A DNA stretch of 64,000 bases from an uncultured Psychrobacter sp. GTDB taxonomy: Bacteria > Pseudomonadota > Gammaproteobacteria > Pseudomonadales > Moraxellaceae. Below the pieces are notes generated by a model. It made no database searches, was not told the origin of the DNA, and saw nothing but the letters and a program-made list of their open reading frames with translations. Numbering within the stretch: the stretch's first letter is position 1; every line of letters starts with the position of its first letter. The stretch covers positions 1 to 64,000 of the forward strand of contig CANLXO010000014.1 of NCBI GenBank assembly GCA_947495055.1. The letters run 5' to 3'. Made by a program: the position numbers and the translations under genes. Positions 47,751 through 56,829 of this stretch are shown here, in pieces.

Positions 47751-48962
47751 ATGCTCATGTCCACAAACACCAATAACTTAATACGTAATCTGCTACCGCA
47801 GTCATTATCGTCTACGCTGCCAAGCACTGTAAATGATCATCTAAGCGATAAAAATATACACAATGAGATGTGGCTGCTACCGCCGCTCGTTGATCTATGT
47901 GCGCGCCTCAGAGAGCCAGGTCAGCAGCAGCATGGTACGCTAATATCTGAAGGGCAGGCCGCGCGCGCCAATGGATTTTTGCATGTGGTCACCCCTCCTG
48001 ATACCCATCCTATTTTAGAAAACGGCTCGCTGCTCAAGGGCTTACGTGAGCGCGCGCTTGATGACGGCGGTATTTATTTACATATCTTGGGTGCTTTGAC
48101 CGCAGGGCTTGAGGGCACACATCCCTCTAACATCGCTGGCCTAAAAAAGGGCAATTGTATCGCAGTCTCCAACGCGCGCAGGCCTTTTAAGAATGATTTA
48201 GTGTTACTGCGCACACTTGAGTATGCGGCGACCTTTGGTATGAAAGTATTCTTTTATCCTGATGAACCTAGTCTGTCAGGTGAAGGCGTGGCGCATGAAG
48301 GCTATATTGCTTCTTATCATGGTTTGCAAGGTATTCCATGGATTGCAGAAACCGTAGCATTATCAACGCAGCTGCTGATGGTAGAGGAGACGGGTATTGC
48401 CGCGCATTTTAGTCAGCTATCATGTAAATCATCAGTTGAGCTCATGCGCTGGGCAAAGGATAAAGGCCTGCCAGTCACCTGTGATGTGGCGATGCATCAG
48501 TTATACCTGACCGATGATAATTTAGAAGGATTTAATGCGCAAGCCTATGTATTACCACCGCTACGCAGTAATACCGATCAACAAGCATTACTGCGTGGGC
48601 TCAAAGACGGCACTATCGACGCTATCTGTAGTCATCACGAACCGCTCAATGCTACCGCCAAAAAAGCGCCATTCGCAGAGAGCACACCTGGTATCTCAAA
48701 TTTTGATACCTTTATGGCTCTAGCCTGTCAGTTGGTACGCGATAAGGTGCTCAGTTTGGCGCAGCTGGTAGACAAGATATGTCTTAATCCTGCCAAGATT
48801 GCAGGTATCGAAGCCCAATACGAGAGCATAGGCGGGGCTGTACTCGTCGATCCTGACCTTGAGTGGCAAGTCACCGCGCAGACTATGTATTCTAATGGCA
48901 AAAATACACCGTTTTTTAATCAGCAGTTGCAAGGGCGCGTTGTGGAGACTTTCTTTGGCTAA
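47751..48962 (+). CDS. Dihydroorotase-like protein, probably inactive (PyrC'/PyrX type)
   Basis: About 403 residues of dihydroorotase fold. The zinc-binding D-x-H-x-H of active enzymes is replaced by 'DLCARLREPG' (residues ~48-57), and the region where active enzymes carry the catalytic Asp reads 'ICSHHEPL' (~292-299). Both lost sites argue against catalysis. It lies right after pyrB, matching the Pseudomonas pyrB-pyrC' pair in which the pseudo-dihydroorotase is needed to assemble active aspartate carbamoyltransferase. A working dihydroorotase should be encoded elsewhere. The start is ATG 47751 or 47757; no strong Shine-Dalgarno is seen, and the TTG at 47712 is unlikely. Confidence 0.88.
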   Translation: MLMSTNTNNLIRNLLPQSLSSTLPSTVNDHLSDKNIHNEMWLLPPLVDLCARLREPGQQQHGTLISEGQAARANGFLHVVTPPDTHPILENGSLLKGLRERALDDGGIYLHILGALTAGLEGTHPSNIAGLKKGNCIAVSNARRPFKNDLVLLRTLEYAATFGMKVFFYPDEPSLSGEGVAHEGYIASYHGLQGIPWIAETVALSTQLLMVEETGIAAHFSQLSCKSSVELMRWAKDKGLPVTCDVAMHQLYLTDDNLEGFNAQAYVLPPLRSNTDQQALLRGLKDGTIDAICSHHEPLNATAKKAPFAESTPGISNFDTFMALACQLVRDKVLSLAQLVDKICLNPAKIAGIEAQYESIGGAVLVDPDLEWQVTAQTMYSNGKNTPFFNQQLQGRVVETFFG

Positions 48963-49470
48963 TACGCCAGATTCACCCCAAGCGGAGCGTACAGTTATAT
49001 CAGAGGACAGCCATCATTCTAGTGAATCGATTAAAGCTGTCGCTATCTATGAGATTGTCAAAGGCGTAGGCGCGCTATTAGGCGCAGCAGCACTAGTGTT
49101 ATGGCATAACGATCTTGAGCATTGGCTTGCAAGCGCTAATGACTCATGGCGGCGTTATTTTGGTACATTATTAGCGCCGCAAGTTGAGAGCACTATACAA
49201 ATTGCTCAGCAAGCGAGTCAAAACTGGACGCTTTTTTTACTGTTTATCGTTTTTTATGTCAGTCTACGGTTTATTGAAGCTTATGGCTTGTGGCAAGACA
49301 AAACGTGGGCCTACTGGTTTAGTGTCATTGGCTACGGAATATTTATTCCTGTCGAGATTTATTACTTAGTTATCAGTCCCTTTGATTGGTTTAAGCTAAG
49401 TATTTTAATACTTAATGTCATTATCGTCATCGTGGTCTATCGCAGCATGAGACAAAAAGGTCTGCTATAA
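48955..49470 (+). CDS. DUF2127 membrane protein
   Basis: About 171 residues with around four membrane segments; 'IKAVAIYEIVKGVGALLGAA' and 'YGLWQDKTWAYWFSVIGYGI' followed by 'IPVEIYYLV' are typical of DUF2127. Start is taken as TTG 48955, which has GGAG eight bases upstream and overlaps the end of the pyrC'-like gene by eight bases. Earlier in-frame ATGs lie inside that gene and would add a non-conserved basic leader. Function unknown. Confidence 0.85.
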   Translation: MANTPDSPQAERTVISEDSHHSSESIKAVAIYEIVKGVGALLGAAALVLWHNDLEHWLASANDSWRRYFGTLLAPQVESTIQIAQQASQNWTLFLLFIVFYVSLRFIEAYGLWQDKTWAYWFSVIGYGIFIPVEIYYLVISPFDWFKLSILILNVIIVIVVYRSMRQKGLL

Positions 49471-49500
49471 AGGTGTTTTGCTACGACAAATATTTTGCTC

Positions 49501-49557
49501 AAAAAAAGGCAGGATAAAGCTATCGTTTAAAAGATAGTCTCATCCTGCCTTTTTTTA
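49501..49557. terminator. Bidirectional terminator at 49.5 kb
   Basis: A-run, AGGCAGGAT pairing with ATCCTGCCT with an inner CTATC/GATAG stem, then a T-run. It separates convergent units. Confidence 0.9.
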
Positions 49558-49604
49558 TTTTAAAGTTTTAACAGCAAGTAACCATGAATCAGTAGCCGTA
49601 CAAT

Positions 49605-50870
49605 CTATACCTTTTGCTCGGGACTTATTGATCTGGCGACTCGACCAACGCTCAAACCTTGTACCAAAATGGAAAATATCACTACCGCGTACGTTAGCGC
49701 CAGCAAGATATCACGCTCAGGCCCTGTTGGCAGTTGCAGTACTAAAGCGACTGAAATACCGCCGCGCAGCCCGCCCCATGTCAGTACCTTCCAAGCGCCT
49801 GAGGGCAAATCAAGCTGACGGTTAAAGGTTTTGGTAGTCATACCGACAACGATGAACCGAGCAAGCAGGGCAATGATGATAGTTAAGATAGCAGCAACAA
49901 ATAGATTACCTGAGTAAGCAATCATAACCACTTCTAAACCGATTAAGACAAACAAAATCGCGTTCAAAATCTCATCAATAAGCTCCCAAAATAGATCAAC
50001 ATAATGGCGAGTCTTGTCACTCATAGCTAAGGCGCGACCACGATTGCCGACCATCAACCCCATCATCACCATAGCTAACGGTCCTGACAGATGCCAATGA
50101 CTGGCGAGCGCATACCCGCCGATTACGCCTGCCAAAGTTAGTAACACCTCATCTTGATAGCTATCGATGCTCTTTATCATATAGTACAAAATAGCACCAA
50201 GCACCAACCCAAAGACGATACCGCCGCCTGCCTCAACGGCTAAGGTATGGGCGACATAGTTAGCAGTAGGAATATCACCGCTCGTTAAAATACCTAGAAG
50301 CAGAACAAAGATAACCACGCCTAGGCCGTCGTTAAACAACGACTCGCCAGCGATAACGGTCTCTAGGCTCTTTGGCGCGCCAGCTGAGGACAAGATGCCC
50401 ATAACCGCAATAGGATCAGTAGGCGATATCAGCGCGCCAAATAACAGGCACCAAATAAGTGGTAAGCCAAAGCCGAACAGGGGCAGCATGTAATATAGGG
50501 CGATAGCGATCAGTACCGCAGATATCACTGTACCTGCGCCTGCCAAAATGCCAATAGGTAGCTTATAACGTTTTAAGTCGCCAATATTGACATGCAACGC
50601 TGCTGCGAATAACAGCATAGACAGCATGCCATCGAGCAGAACTTCGGTAAAATCAAGCTGCTCAAGTAAACTTACTTCATAATCAATGAGCTGATCAAAA
50701 CCTAAAAACCCCAAAAATATCGCTATCATAGAGAGCAAAATTGAGATGACCATAACGCCAATGGTTGTCGGCAGACCGATAAATCTATGGTTGATGTAAG
50801 AGAGTACAGCGGTAATCGACAAAAAAATGGCGCTGACTTCTAGAAGGGTCAGAGTAGATGTGGATGCCAT
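49605..50870 (-). CDS. CPA1-family Na+(K+)/H+ antiporter
   Basis: About 421 residues and 11-13 membrane helices. The ion-binding signatures of CPA1 exchangers are visible: 'GALISPTDPIAVMGIL' and 'VIAGESLFNDGLGVVIFVLL', plus 'VLTWGGLRGGISVALVLQLP' near the C-terminus. It probably exports Na+ (or K+) in exchange for protons for pH and salt tolerance. Start 'MASTSTLTLLEV' at 50870 is preferred; 12 residues open upstream are possible. No large cytoplasmic tail. Confidence 0.93.
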   Translation of the reverse strand: MASTSTLTLLEVSAIFLSITAVLSYINHRFIGLPTTIGVMVISILLSMIAIFLGFLGFDQLIDYEVSLLEQLDFTEVLLDGMLSMLLFAAALHVNIGDLKRYKLPIGILAGAGTVISAVLIAIALYYMLPLFGFGLPLIWCLLFGALISPTDPIAVMGILSSAGAPKSLETVIAGESLFNDGLGVVIFVLLLGILTSGDIPTANYVAHTLAVEAGGGIVFGLVLGAILYYMIKSIDSYQDEVLLTLAGVIGGYALASHWHLSGPLAMVMMGLMVGNRGRALAMSDKTRHYVDLFWELIDEILNAILFVLIGLEVVMIAYSGNLFVAAILTIIIALLARFIVVGMTTKTFNRQLDLPSGAWKVLTWGGLRGGISVALVLQLPTGPERDILLALTYAVVIFSILVQGLSVGRVARSISPEQKV

Positions 50871-50923
50871 AAAGAATCTCAAAGTAATAAAAAATAATAA
50901 CTGCAAACCAAAATGTTAGCAGC

Positions 50924-52534
50924 TTAGCTAGATTGAACCTCTAAAGCTTTATTGATATGCGTTGCAAATTTGCTAAGGTATCTAAAGTGCTGATGCTGTG
51001 CGTCCTCATTATGGACGAATTGCTTGGCCTGCTGGCACATAGCGGCTAAATCGTCTACCAGCTCGCTATAGCTCAAGTTCTCAATACCTGCGCGCTCAAT
51101 CAAGGTAATCTCATGCAAGAGCGTCTGCTGCTGGGCACTATTGACCCGAGCATAGTTAAGATCCGTCATCGCCTGACACAAAGCTTTTAATACCATTAAG
51201 TCAGCGACCGCATAACGGCGTATCTCACCCAAAGAGGTATCGATAAAGTCAGCGATTCTAGGGGTTTGGGTGATGACAGCCAGCGTAGCTACTCGCGGCT
51301 CATTAACCGTAATTTTCGACTCATCGTTGTCGTGAGGCGGCACATAAAAATGATACGGGCTTGGCGGCTGGCGGCGCATCATCACGCTCAAACATATTGT
51401 CAACGACTGAACACAGTTCACTGCCGTCTTGGGATCATTGATACCAGGCGAGAGGGCACGCACAGCAATCTCAGTCACTTGTCCTAAACTATAAGCAATA
51501 TCGTTTGAATGTACCGCGCGCGGCTCAATGCGAACACAAGCGGCGAAGCGTTGCCAAAACATCCCATCAGGATGACGCGGCAAAATCGCTAAATTAGAGG
51601 TTTTAGTCTTTTGCTGATCACTAGGGTGCCCTGGTGGACACTGATAAAAGTAGCCGATGACGTTTTTGTCAGTGACAAAGTCGCCAAGATTGGCATGCAG
51701 TTGTACAACGCCGCCATAATCTTGAGTCAAGGTAATCAAAGAGTCAAAGTAAATTTGCTGCAAATATCCTGAAACGGGCGCGTAAATAGGGGTGGCAGGC
51801 CAAGTATGAAACCGCTTTATATCTTCTTGTAAGATATCTTGATGATGCTGTATATCACAATGATCGCTATACCAATAATGAATGTTTTCGAGCGCATCAT
51901 GGCTTGCATCTTGAATAACATGAGAAGCTTGAATGGCATGCACCATATGCTGTACAAAGTAAACCAATAATAGCGCGCAAATAATAGCCATGACGATAGC
52001 AAAGGTGACTGACAATTGCGGTACACCAAGACCGACGTCAAATTTGTGAATAGATTTGAGCACTAATAGGCTGTAACTAAAAGTACCGATAAAGGCACCA
52101 AGTACAAACTGATTGGGCGTATCTGTCAGAAAATTACGCAAAAGTCGTGGCCCAAATTGCGACGACGCCATCGATAATACAGCAATAGTAATCGAGAACG
52201 TGGTGCCAGCGACGCCTAACACGGCGCCTGCGATAGCGGTCATGATAGAACGTGCGGCGTCCGCATCACCAGTAAAAGCAAAGGCTATCTCTTTGACTGC
52301 TTCACGATCAAAATACTCATCAATAGTAAGAAACAAGGGCGCTAATAGTATGCCAGCTAGTACACAAGTCGTTGGGATAAACCAGTATGAGCCAATTAAC
52401 TGCTGCCATAAGTTTCTGATGCGATCGGGCAAATCAGCAAGCGTTTGTAGCGACCACAACTGAGCAAATTTATGAAAGCCATCAATACTGGATTCTTTGG
52501 TTGTTTCAAGTAACGTTTTTTTCTCGTCGCGCAC
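50924..52534 (-). CDS. DUF2254 membrane protein
   Basis: About 536 residues. An N-terminal membrane region of about four helices (~40-215) includes the family stretch 'AGAVLGVAGTTFSITIAVLS' and 'SSQFGPRLLRNFLTDTPNQF'; the rest is a large soluble domain with 'VSGYLQQIYFDSLITLTQDY' and 'ALSPGINDPKTAVNCV'. There is no early ATG. GTG 52534, nine bases after GGAG, is the best start; an in-frame TTG 15 bases earlier is the alternative. Function unknown, possibly a mechanosensitive or transport role by membrane context. Confidence 0.9.
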   Translation of the reverse strand: MRDEKKTLLETTKESSIDGFHKFAQLWSLQTLADLPDRIRNLWQQLIGSYWFIPTTCVLAGILLAPLFLTIDEYFDREAVKEIAFAFTGDADAARSIMTAIAGAVLGVAGTTFSITIAVLSMASSQFGPRLLRNFLTDTPNQFVLGAFIGTFSYSLLVLKSIHKFDVGLGVPQLSVTFAIVMAIICALLLVYFVQHMVHAIQASHVIQDASHDALENIHYWYSDHCDIQHHQDILQEDIKRFHTWPATPIYAPVSGYLQQIYFDSLITLTQDYGGVVQLHANLGDFVTDKNVIGYFYQCPPGHPSDQQKTKTSNLAILPRHPDGMFWQRFAACVRIEPRAVHSNDIAYSLGQVTEIAVRALSPGINDPKTAVNCVQSLTICLSVMMRRQPPSPYHFYVPPHDNDESKITVNEPRVATLAVITQTPRIADFIDTSLGEIRRYAVADLMVLKALCQAMTDLNYARVNSAQQQTLLHEITLIERAGIENLSYSELVDDLAAMCQQAKQFVHNEDAQHQHFRYLSKFATHINKALEVQSS

Positions 52535-52591
52535 TAGCGTAGGCTCCAAAATATATAAAATAGCTTTGTGTTAGTAATAAACTTAACTTAT

Positions 52592-54136
52592 TTAGCGCTG
52601 CGGATTGTCCGCTTCAGTGATAATACTTTTATCCTCTACTCTTATTTTATCGCCTCTTGTGCGACTGCTTTTGATAAAGCTGGCAGTATTGCTTATCCTA
52701 CTCTTTTTTGCTGAGTTTTGGTCTATAGCACTATCTTTTGGAATCACAACTTCATTGTGCTCGTTGTCCAAGACTACGCTACTGTCTTTGTCAAAAGCGG
52801 CGGGTTCAAAACCTGCATGCTCACTTTTTGAGTGGCGACGATTTTCGCTAGGCCTATTTGGAGGAGTTACTGATTTGCGGCGCGGTTCGCTATGGGCAAA
52901 TATAGCATTTAAAGGTAAATCCAGCTCCTCTTTGGCGCAGCGTTCTGTCGTCTCAAAGCGGTTGATAAGCAAGCTTAACCAAGGCTGCTGATCGTTAGGA
53001 TTCATCTCATCTAACTCATCTTTGATCGGCAACGGGTAAGGTAGGGTACGATAAAAGTCCCAGAGGCTCATTTTGCTCAAATCTCTTTTGAGGACGTATT
53101 CATCGTGCTCAGTTGTGGTAATCAGATTGCTGTCTTTAAGATAGTTAATATAGGTATACCATTTAGGCAGCTCTTTACGGCCTAGGACATCGCGCAGCTC
53201 TTGCTCACTGACCGCCTCGCCTTTTAGATAATGGCTATATACCACATTAAGCATGTCCAATAGACTCAGCAGTGGATGGCGAGGATAGACCTCTTTGGTC
53301 TCAAAAATCGTTAAGGTATAGCTAATCTCAACTCCTAACAAAATCAGGTTCCAAGACAGATAAATCCATAACAAAAATATCGGCAGGGCAGCAAAAGCGC
53401 CATAAATGGCCTCATAACTGGTAAAGTTGGTCATCACCGTGCCAAAGATGTGCTTGAGGAGCTCAAAAACGATAGCCACGATAATACCAGCAATAGCAGC
53501 GTTTTTGAACGGGACGCGTGCCTTTGGAATAAACCAGTACATACCCACAAAGCCTGCGACAGTGATACCAATCGATACCATCTGTACCCAAAATGACCAA
53601 TCGATACCGTAACCTGCAATTTGACGATTCAAAAAGCTCAGGCTCTGTACGGTGCTCGAAGCAATAAAAGCGGTGCCCAATACGATAGGGCCCATGGTTA
53701 CGATAGTCCAGTAGCGCAGCATACTTTTGATGCCGCCTGCGCGATCAGTCACGCGCCATATCTGATTAAAAGCGCGCTCGATAGTGGTTAGAGTCATGAT
53801 AGTCGTCAAAAATAAGATGACGATACCAATAGCAGTCAAATTGGTCGATTTTTCAGCGAAGTCATTGATATATTCGCTCACCTGCAAGCTTGATTGCGGC
53901 AAAAGGTTACTATAGATCACCTCATATATCTGCGCGCGGACAGAAGCAAGTGCCGGTACTGAGGATAAGATCATCAAGAGTACAGTCAGTATCGGCACAA
54001 TAGATAGCATTGTGGTATAGGTTAAAGAGGCTGCTTTTTGCTGACAGTCATCTTCAAAAAAGTGCCGCGTCAAAAACTTCAAAAACTGAAACCAGCGCTG
54101 CTGTAAAAAGGGCAGTTTTTTTACCAAATTTTCCAT
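52592..54136 (-). CDS. YihY/BrkB-family inner-membrane protein with long tail
   Basis: A 514-residue protein. The YihY domain (residues ~20-290) has six hydrophobic segments with 'DDCQQKAASLTYTTMLSIVP', 'TLTTIERAFNQIWRV' and 'FLLWIYLSWNLILLGVEISY'. A soluble winged-helix-like part follows (~295-370). The last ~110 residues are polar, Ser/Lys/Asn-rich and probably disordered. The family was once called RNase BN, but that activity belongs to another protein; the true role is unknown. Confidence 0.92.
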   Translation of the reverse strand: MENLVKKLPFLQQRWFQFLKFLTRHFFEDDCQQKAASLTYTTMLSIVPILTVLLMILSSVPALASVRAQIYEVIYSNLLPQSSLQVSEYINDFAEKSTNLTAIGIVILFLTTIMTLTTIERAFNQIWRVTDRAGGIKSMLRYWTIVTMGPIVLGTAFIASSTVQSLSFLNRQIAGYGIDWSFWVQMVSIGITVAGFVGMYWFIPKARVPFKNAAIAGIIVAIVFELLKHIFGTVMTNFTSYEAIYGAFAALPIFLLWIYLSWNLILLGVEISYTLTIFETKEVYPRHPLLSLLDMLNVVYSHYLKGEAVSEQELRDVLGRKELPKWYTYINYLKDSNLITTTEHDEYVLKRDLSKMSLWDFYRTLPYPLPIKDELDEMNPNDQQPWLSLLINRFETTERCAKEELDLPLNAIFAHSEPRRKSVTPPNRPSENRRHSKSEHAGFEPAAFDKDSSVVLDNEHNEVVIPKDSAIDQNSAKKSRISNTASFIKSSRTRGDKIRVEDKSIITEADNPQR

Positions 54137-54276
54137 AGAGACCCATCAGCAAACAATAAAGATAGATAAGTGTAACAAAAATACGCTTACCATATGTGCC
54201 CCTAATTTGAGTCAAAATGCTGAGCGGTAGCGTTTAAGGGACAACAGACAGGCTTTGCTTTATAAAAGTAGTTTGT

Positions 54277-54306
54277 TTGCATGTGCGCTCAAGAGTCGGG
54301 CATAAT
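54277..54306 (+). promoter_or_regulatory. Candidate promoter of wrbA
   Basis: TTGCAT, 18-base spacer, CATAAT, about 45 bases before the start. Confidence 0.4.
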
Positions 54307-54350
54307 GTAAACAACAATTATTGGTATGATTTTTATAGGACATTTAGCTC

Positions 54351-54968
54351 ATGAGTCAAACTGCTCCCTATGTTTTGGTGCTGTATTATTCTACCCACGG
54401 CACAACCAAAACGCTGGCTTACTCGATTGCTCAGGGCATCGAAGACGCGGGTATGACAGCGCGTATCCGTACAGTCCCAACAGTAGCTGCTGAGACAACA
54501 GTGAGCAAACCTGCGATTCCAGATGAGGGCGATCTATATTGCACGATGGACGACTTAAAGGGCTGCACCGGTCTGGCACTTGGTAGTCCTACTCACTTTG
54601 GCAACATGGCCGCGCCCATGAAATACTTTTGGGACAGTACTGTGACGCTTTGGCTAGCAGGCAATCTACAGAACAAGCCCGCCTCCGTATTCACTGCTAC
54701 AGGCTCGATGCATGGCGGGCAAGAGACGACACTGCTTACGATGATGTTGCCACTTATGCACCACGGTATGATGATAGTCGGTCTGCCTTATGCTGAGCCT
54801 GCGCTTGGGCGCACCAGTCGCGGCGGCACGCCTTATGGTGCCAGTCATGTTAGCGGCAGCGCGCATGATCAGCCTGTCTCTGATGATGAGCGCGAATTGG
54901 CAGTGGCTTTGGGTCGCAGGCTTGCGATAAGCGCCAAAGCACTTGCGCAAGCTGACTTTGGTCGCTAA
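54351..54968 (+). CDS. wrbA: WrbA-type NAD(P)H:quinone oxidoreductase
   Basis: A 205-residue flavodoxin-like FMN enzyme that reduces quinones by two electrons. The FMN phosphate loop 'YYSTHGTTKTLA' is near residue 12; 'LALGSPTHFGNMAAPMKYFW' and 'FTATGSMHGGQETTLLTMML' bind the flavin ring; 'YGASHVSG' is also conserved. Followed by a DUF2069 gene, its usual companion. Confidence 0.95.
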   Translation: MSQTAPYVLVLYYSTHGTTKTLAYSIAQGIEDAGMTARIRTVPTVAAETTVSKPAIPDEGDLYCTMDDLKGCTGLALGSPTHFGNMAAPMKYFWDSTVTLWLAGNLQNKPASVFTATGSMHGGQETTLLTMMLPLMHHGMMIVGLPYAEPALGRTSRGGTPYGASHVSGSAHDQPVSDDERELAVALGRRLAISAKALAQADFGR

Positions 54969-55000
54969 ATATGCGCTTATGTCGCTAAATATGCGCTTAT
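54961..55000. repeat. Exact 20-bp tandem duplication at the wrbA stop
   Basis: The 20 bases 54961-54980, which contain the wrbA stop codon, are repeated exactly at 54981-55000. A recent slippage-type duplication is the simplest reading. Confidence 0.95.
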
Positions 55001-55065
55001 AGTGTTATGTCGCTCATTTTGTATGATCCTCCTTTATGTGACCTAATAGGAAAGCTAAAAGCCCT

Positions 55066-55536
55066 ATGTCAAACTCTCTTGACTCATCAAGCGTAACATC
55101 AGCACCCGCGCCTGCAGCGACGGGCAAGCCTATCGCGCCTATGCGTCAGCGTCTGCTTGTGACTTGGCTGCTTTGGCTCGCTTATCGTCTGCTGGTCTTG
55201 CCGGTTCTGATTAGTGTTTTTAATCCAGCCAGTCCTGATATTATTGGCGGTATCGCTTGGTATGGGCTTTGGCTGATTCCTGCATTTATCATCACGCCCT
55301 TTATATTAAAGGGACGCTCGCCCTATATGCTATTAATTGGTAGTATGCTCACCTTGGTGTATTTGGGGGCAAGCGGCGTCGTATTATTTACACGTATCTA
55401 CGGAAGCAGTTGGGCTGAGATTGTGGTTTACTTGATCGATTTTGTGTTATTGTTTTTGATTAATACTTGGCTGTTTTTATTGTTAAAGCGTCTGCCTTCT
55501 ATGAACAATGTCGTCAAACAGCCCCGCGCGCGCTAA
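55066..55536 (+). CDS. DUF2069 membrane protein
   Basis: A 156-residue protein with four membrane helices (~30-48, ~62-80, ~88-108, ~118-142). 'LLWLAYRLLVLPVLI', 'WLIPAFIITPFILKGRSPYM' and 'YVLIDFVLL'-like features near the end match DUF2069 proteins. The first ~25 residues are Ser/Ala/Pro-rich. It lies about 100 bases after wrbA, an association that is common in proteobacteria. Function unknown. Confidence 0.85.
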   Translation: MSNSLDSSSVTSAPAPAATGKPIAPMRQRLLVTWLLWLAYRLLVLPVLISVFNPASPDIIGGIAWYGLWLIPAFIITPFILKGRSPYMLLIGSMLTLVYLGASGVVLFTRIYGSSWAEIVVYLIDFVLLFLINTWLFLLLKRLPSMNNVVKQPRAR

Positions 55537-55553
55537 TCTTAACTTATTTGGAT

Positions 55554-55697
55554 ATAGTCTATACCTAATAAAACGAATACGTCGGACTGTAGCGCGAGGT
55601 CAAAATGATTTTTTCTTGCGTGCTGTGCCTACGCCGCTCGATGCTGCAAAAAAACCACTTCGACCTCGCTGTATCATTTTTATATTGAACTGACTAT
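55554..55697. repeat. Palindromic 144-bp element (MITE- or REP-like)
   Basis: Both ends carry imperfect inverted copies that begin ATAGTC and run through an ATAAAA...ATAC core to GCGAGGTC (55594-55601), answered by GACCTCGC (55662-55669). Inside, AAAATGATTTTTT pairs with AAAAAAACCACTT; almost every mismatch there is A against G, so an RNA fold would use G-U pairs. It is non-coding and ends just before a strong terminator. No second copy was noticed in the window. Confidence 0.6.
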
Positions 55698-55705
55698 GCC
55701 TACAC

Positions 55706-55741
55706 AAAAAAGCGGCGCTCTAACTATAGAGCGCCGCTTTT
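55706..55741. terminator. Bidirectional terminator after the DUF2069 gene
   Basis: A-run, GCGGCGCTC pairing exactly with GAGCGCCGC across eight bases, then TTTT. Confidence 0.92.
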
Positions 55742-55790
55742 GTCTGGACTGTTTGTTACTAACTATTAGGAAGATCAGGGGCAAAGGGGT

Positions 55791-56531
55791 TTAGTTTACT
55801 TTGGTTAATTCCAGATCCATCTTTTTGCCATCGTTGATTTGACTTACTTTCACTGGTAAGTAGTCTAAACTGGGTGCCAACCAAAAGCTGGTTGAGCGGT
55901 CATTGTCGTCATGGACACGGTCAACACGTACAGTGTCAAAGGTACCTGCTGGCACAGTAATTTTGGTGTTACCTGACTTTTTAAAAGGTGTTTTCTCGAC
56001 TTTGTCTTTTTTGGCCATGTAATAATTACCAGAGAATTTGCCGTTCAATAAGTCTTGACGAATTTGTACCTCTAAGCTCAAGTCATCAAAGGCTTGCTGA
56101 GCCATATTAGACGTTGTGGTCTTGCCTCTATAGCTGCTTGTCACCTTTTTGCCCGCTGAATCAAAGCTAAGATTATGCGTACGCCCAATGCCGAGCAATT
56201 TGTACGTGGTGCTGGCTTTGCTTGGGCTAACATTGTTGCCATTGATTACAAAGGTGCTGCTTTGCGCGGCGCTCGCCACGCCTGCGACTCGAGCTTTGAC
56301 ATTGTAGTTCCATGCATTGCCTGATTTGCTCAAAGTACGAGTAGCCACTCCTTTATATTTATCTTCTACGGTAAAGCTGTAGTTTGCGCTTGAGGGCTGT
56401 ATGCTTTTTGCGTTAGCAAGGGTAGGGGCGGTCATACTGATAGCTCCAATAGCAGCGATACTGACACCTGTTGTAAACAGGGTTGCCAGTTTATTCTTAC
56501 TGCGCTTGTTAGGGATGGTAAATGATGTCAT
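55791..56531 (-). CDS. Exported DUF3108 protein
   Basis: About 246 residues. From the ATG at 56531 ('MTSFTIPNKRSKNKLATLFT') there is a basic N-region, a hydrophobic core ('GVSIAAIGAISMTAPTLANA') and an Ala-x-Ala cleavage site near residue 41, so it should be periplasmic or cell-surface. The mature part has the DUF3108 beta pattern: 'YSFTVEDKYKGVATRTLS', 'AFDDLSLEVQIRQDLL' and 'VPAGTFDTVRVDRVHDD', ending 'WLAPSLDYLPVKVSQI'. AAGGAT precedes this ATG; the 30 residues open upstream would spoil the signal peptide. Function unknown. Confidence 0.88.
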   Translation of the reverse strand: MTSFTIPNKRSKNKLATLFTTGVSIAAIGAISMTAPTLANAKSIQPSSANYSFTVEDKYKGVATRTLSKSGNAWNYNVKARVAGVASAAQSSTFVINGNNVSPSKASTTYKLLGIGRTHNLSFDSAGKKVTSSYRGKTTTSNMAQQAFDDLSLEVQIRQDLLNGKFSGNYYMAKKDKVEKTPFKKSGNTKITVPAGTFDTVRVDRVHDDNDRSTSFWLAPSLDYLPVKVSQINDGKKMDLELTKVN

Positions 56532-56829
56532 GAATGTATCCTTAATAAGTTTGTCAGATATTTTAGTTATTTTATAGCTATTGTTTACGTACTCTTGTGA
56601 GTGACAAAAGCTTTTGTCCACTAGGACTGTTAATCATAAATACTATAATGGTCATATCTTGTTACATTTTCAAGAGTGGCTGCTGAGTAATAGGTTGAGC
56701 AGGTGTAGTCGATGTTACCGTAAAACGCTTGTCATCAGTGCTCAGTAACGTCATGTGAGTAAGCTTGCACGCTTATGTTTGAGGATCATTTGCAGCAACA
56801 AACGCCTTGTAAATATTTTTGAGTTTACA

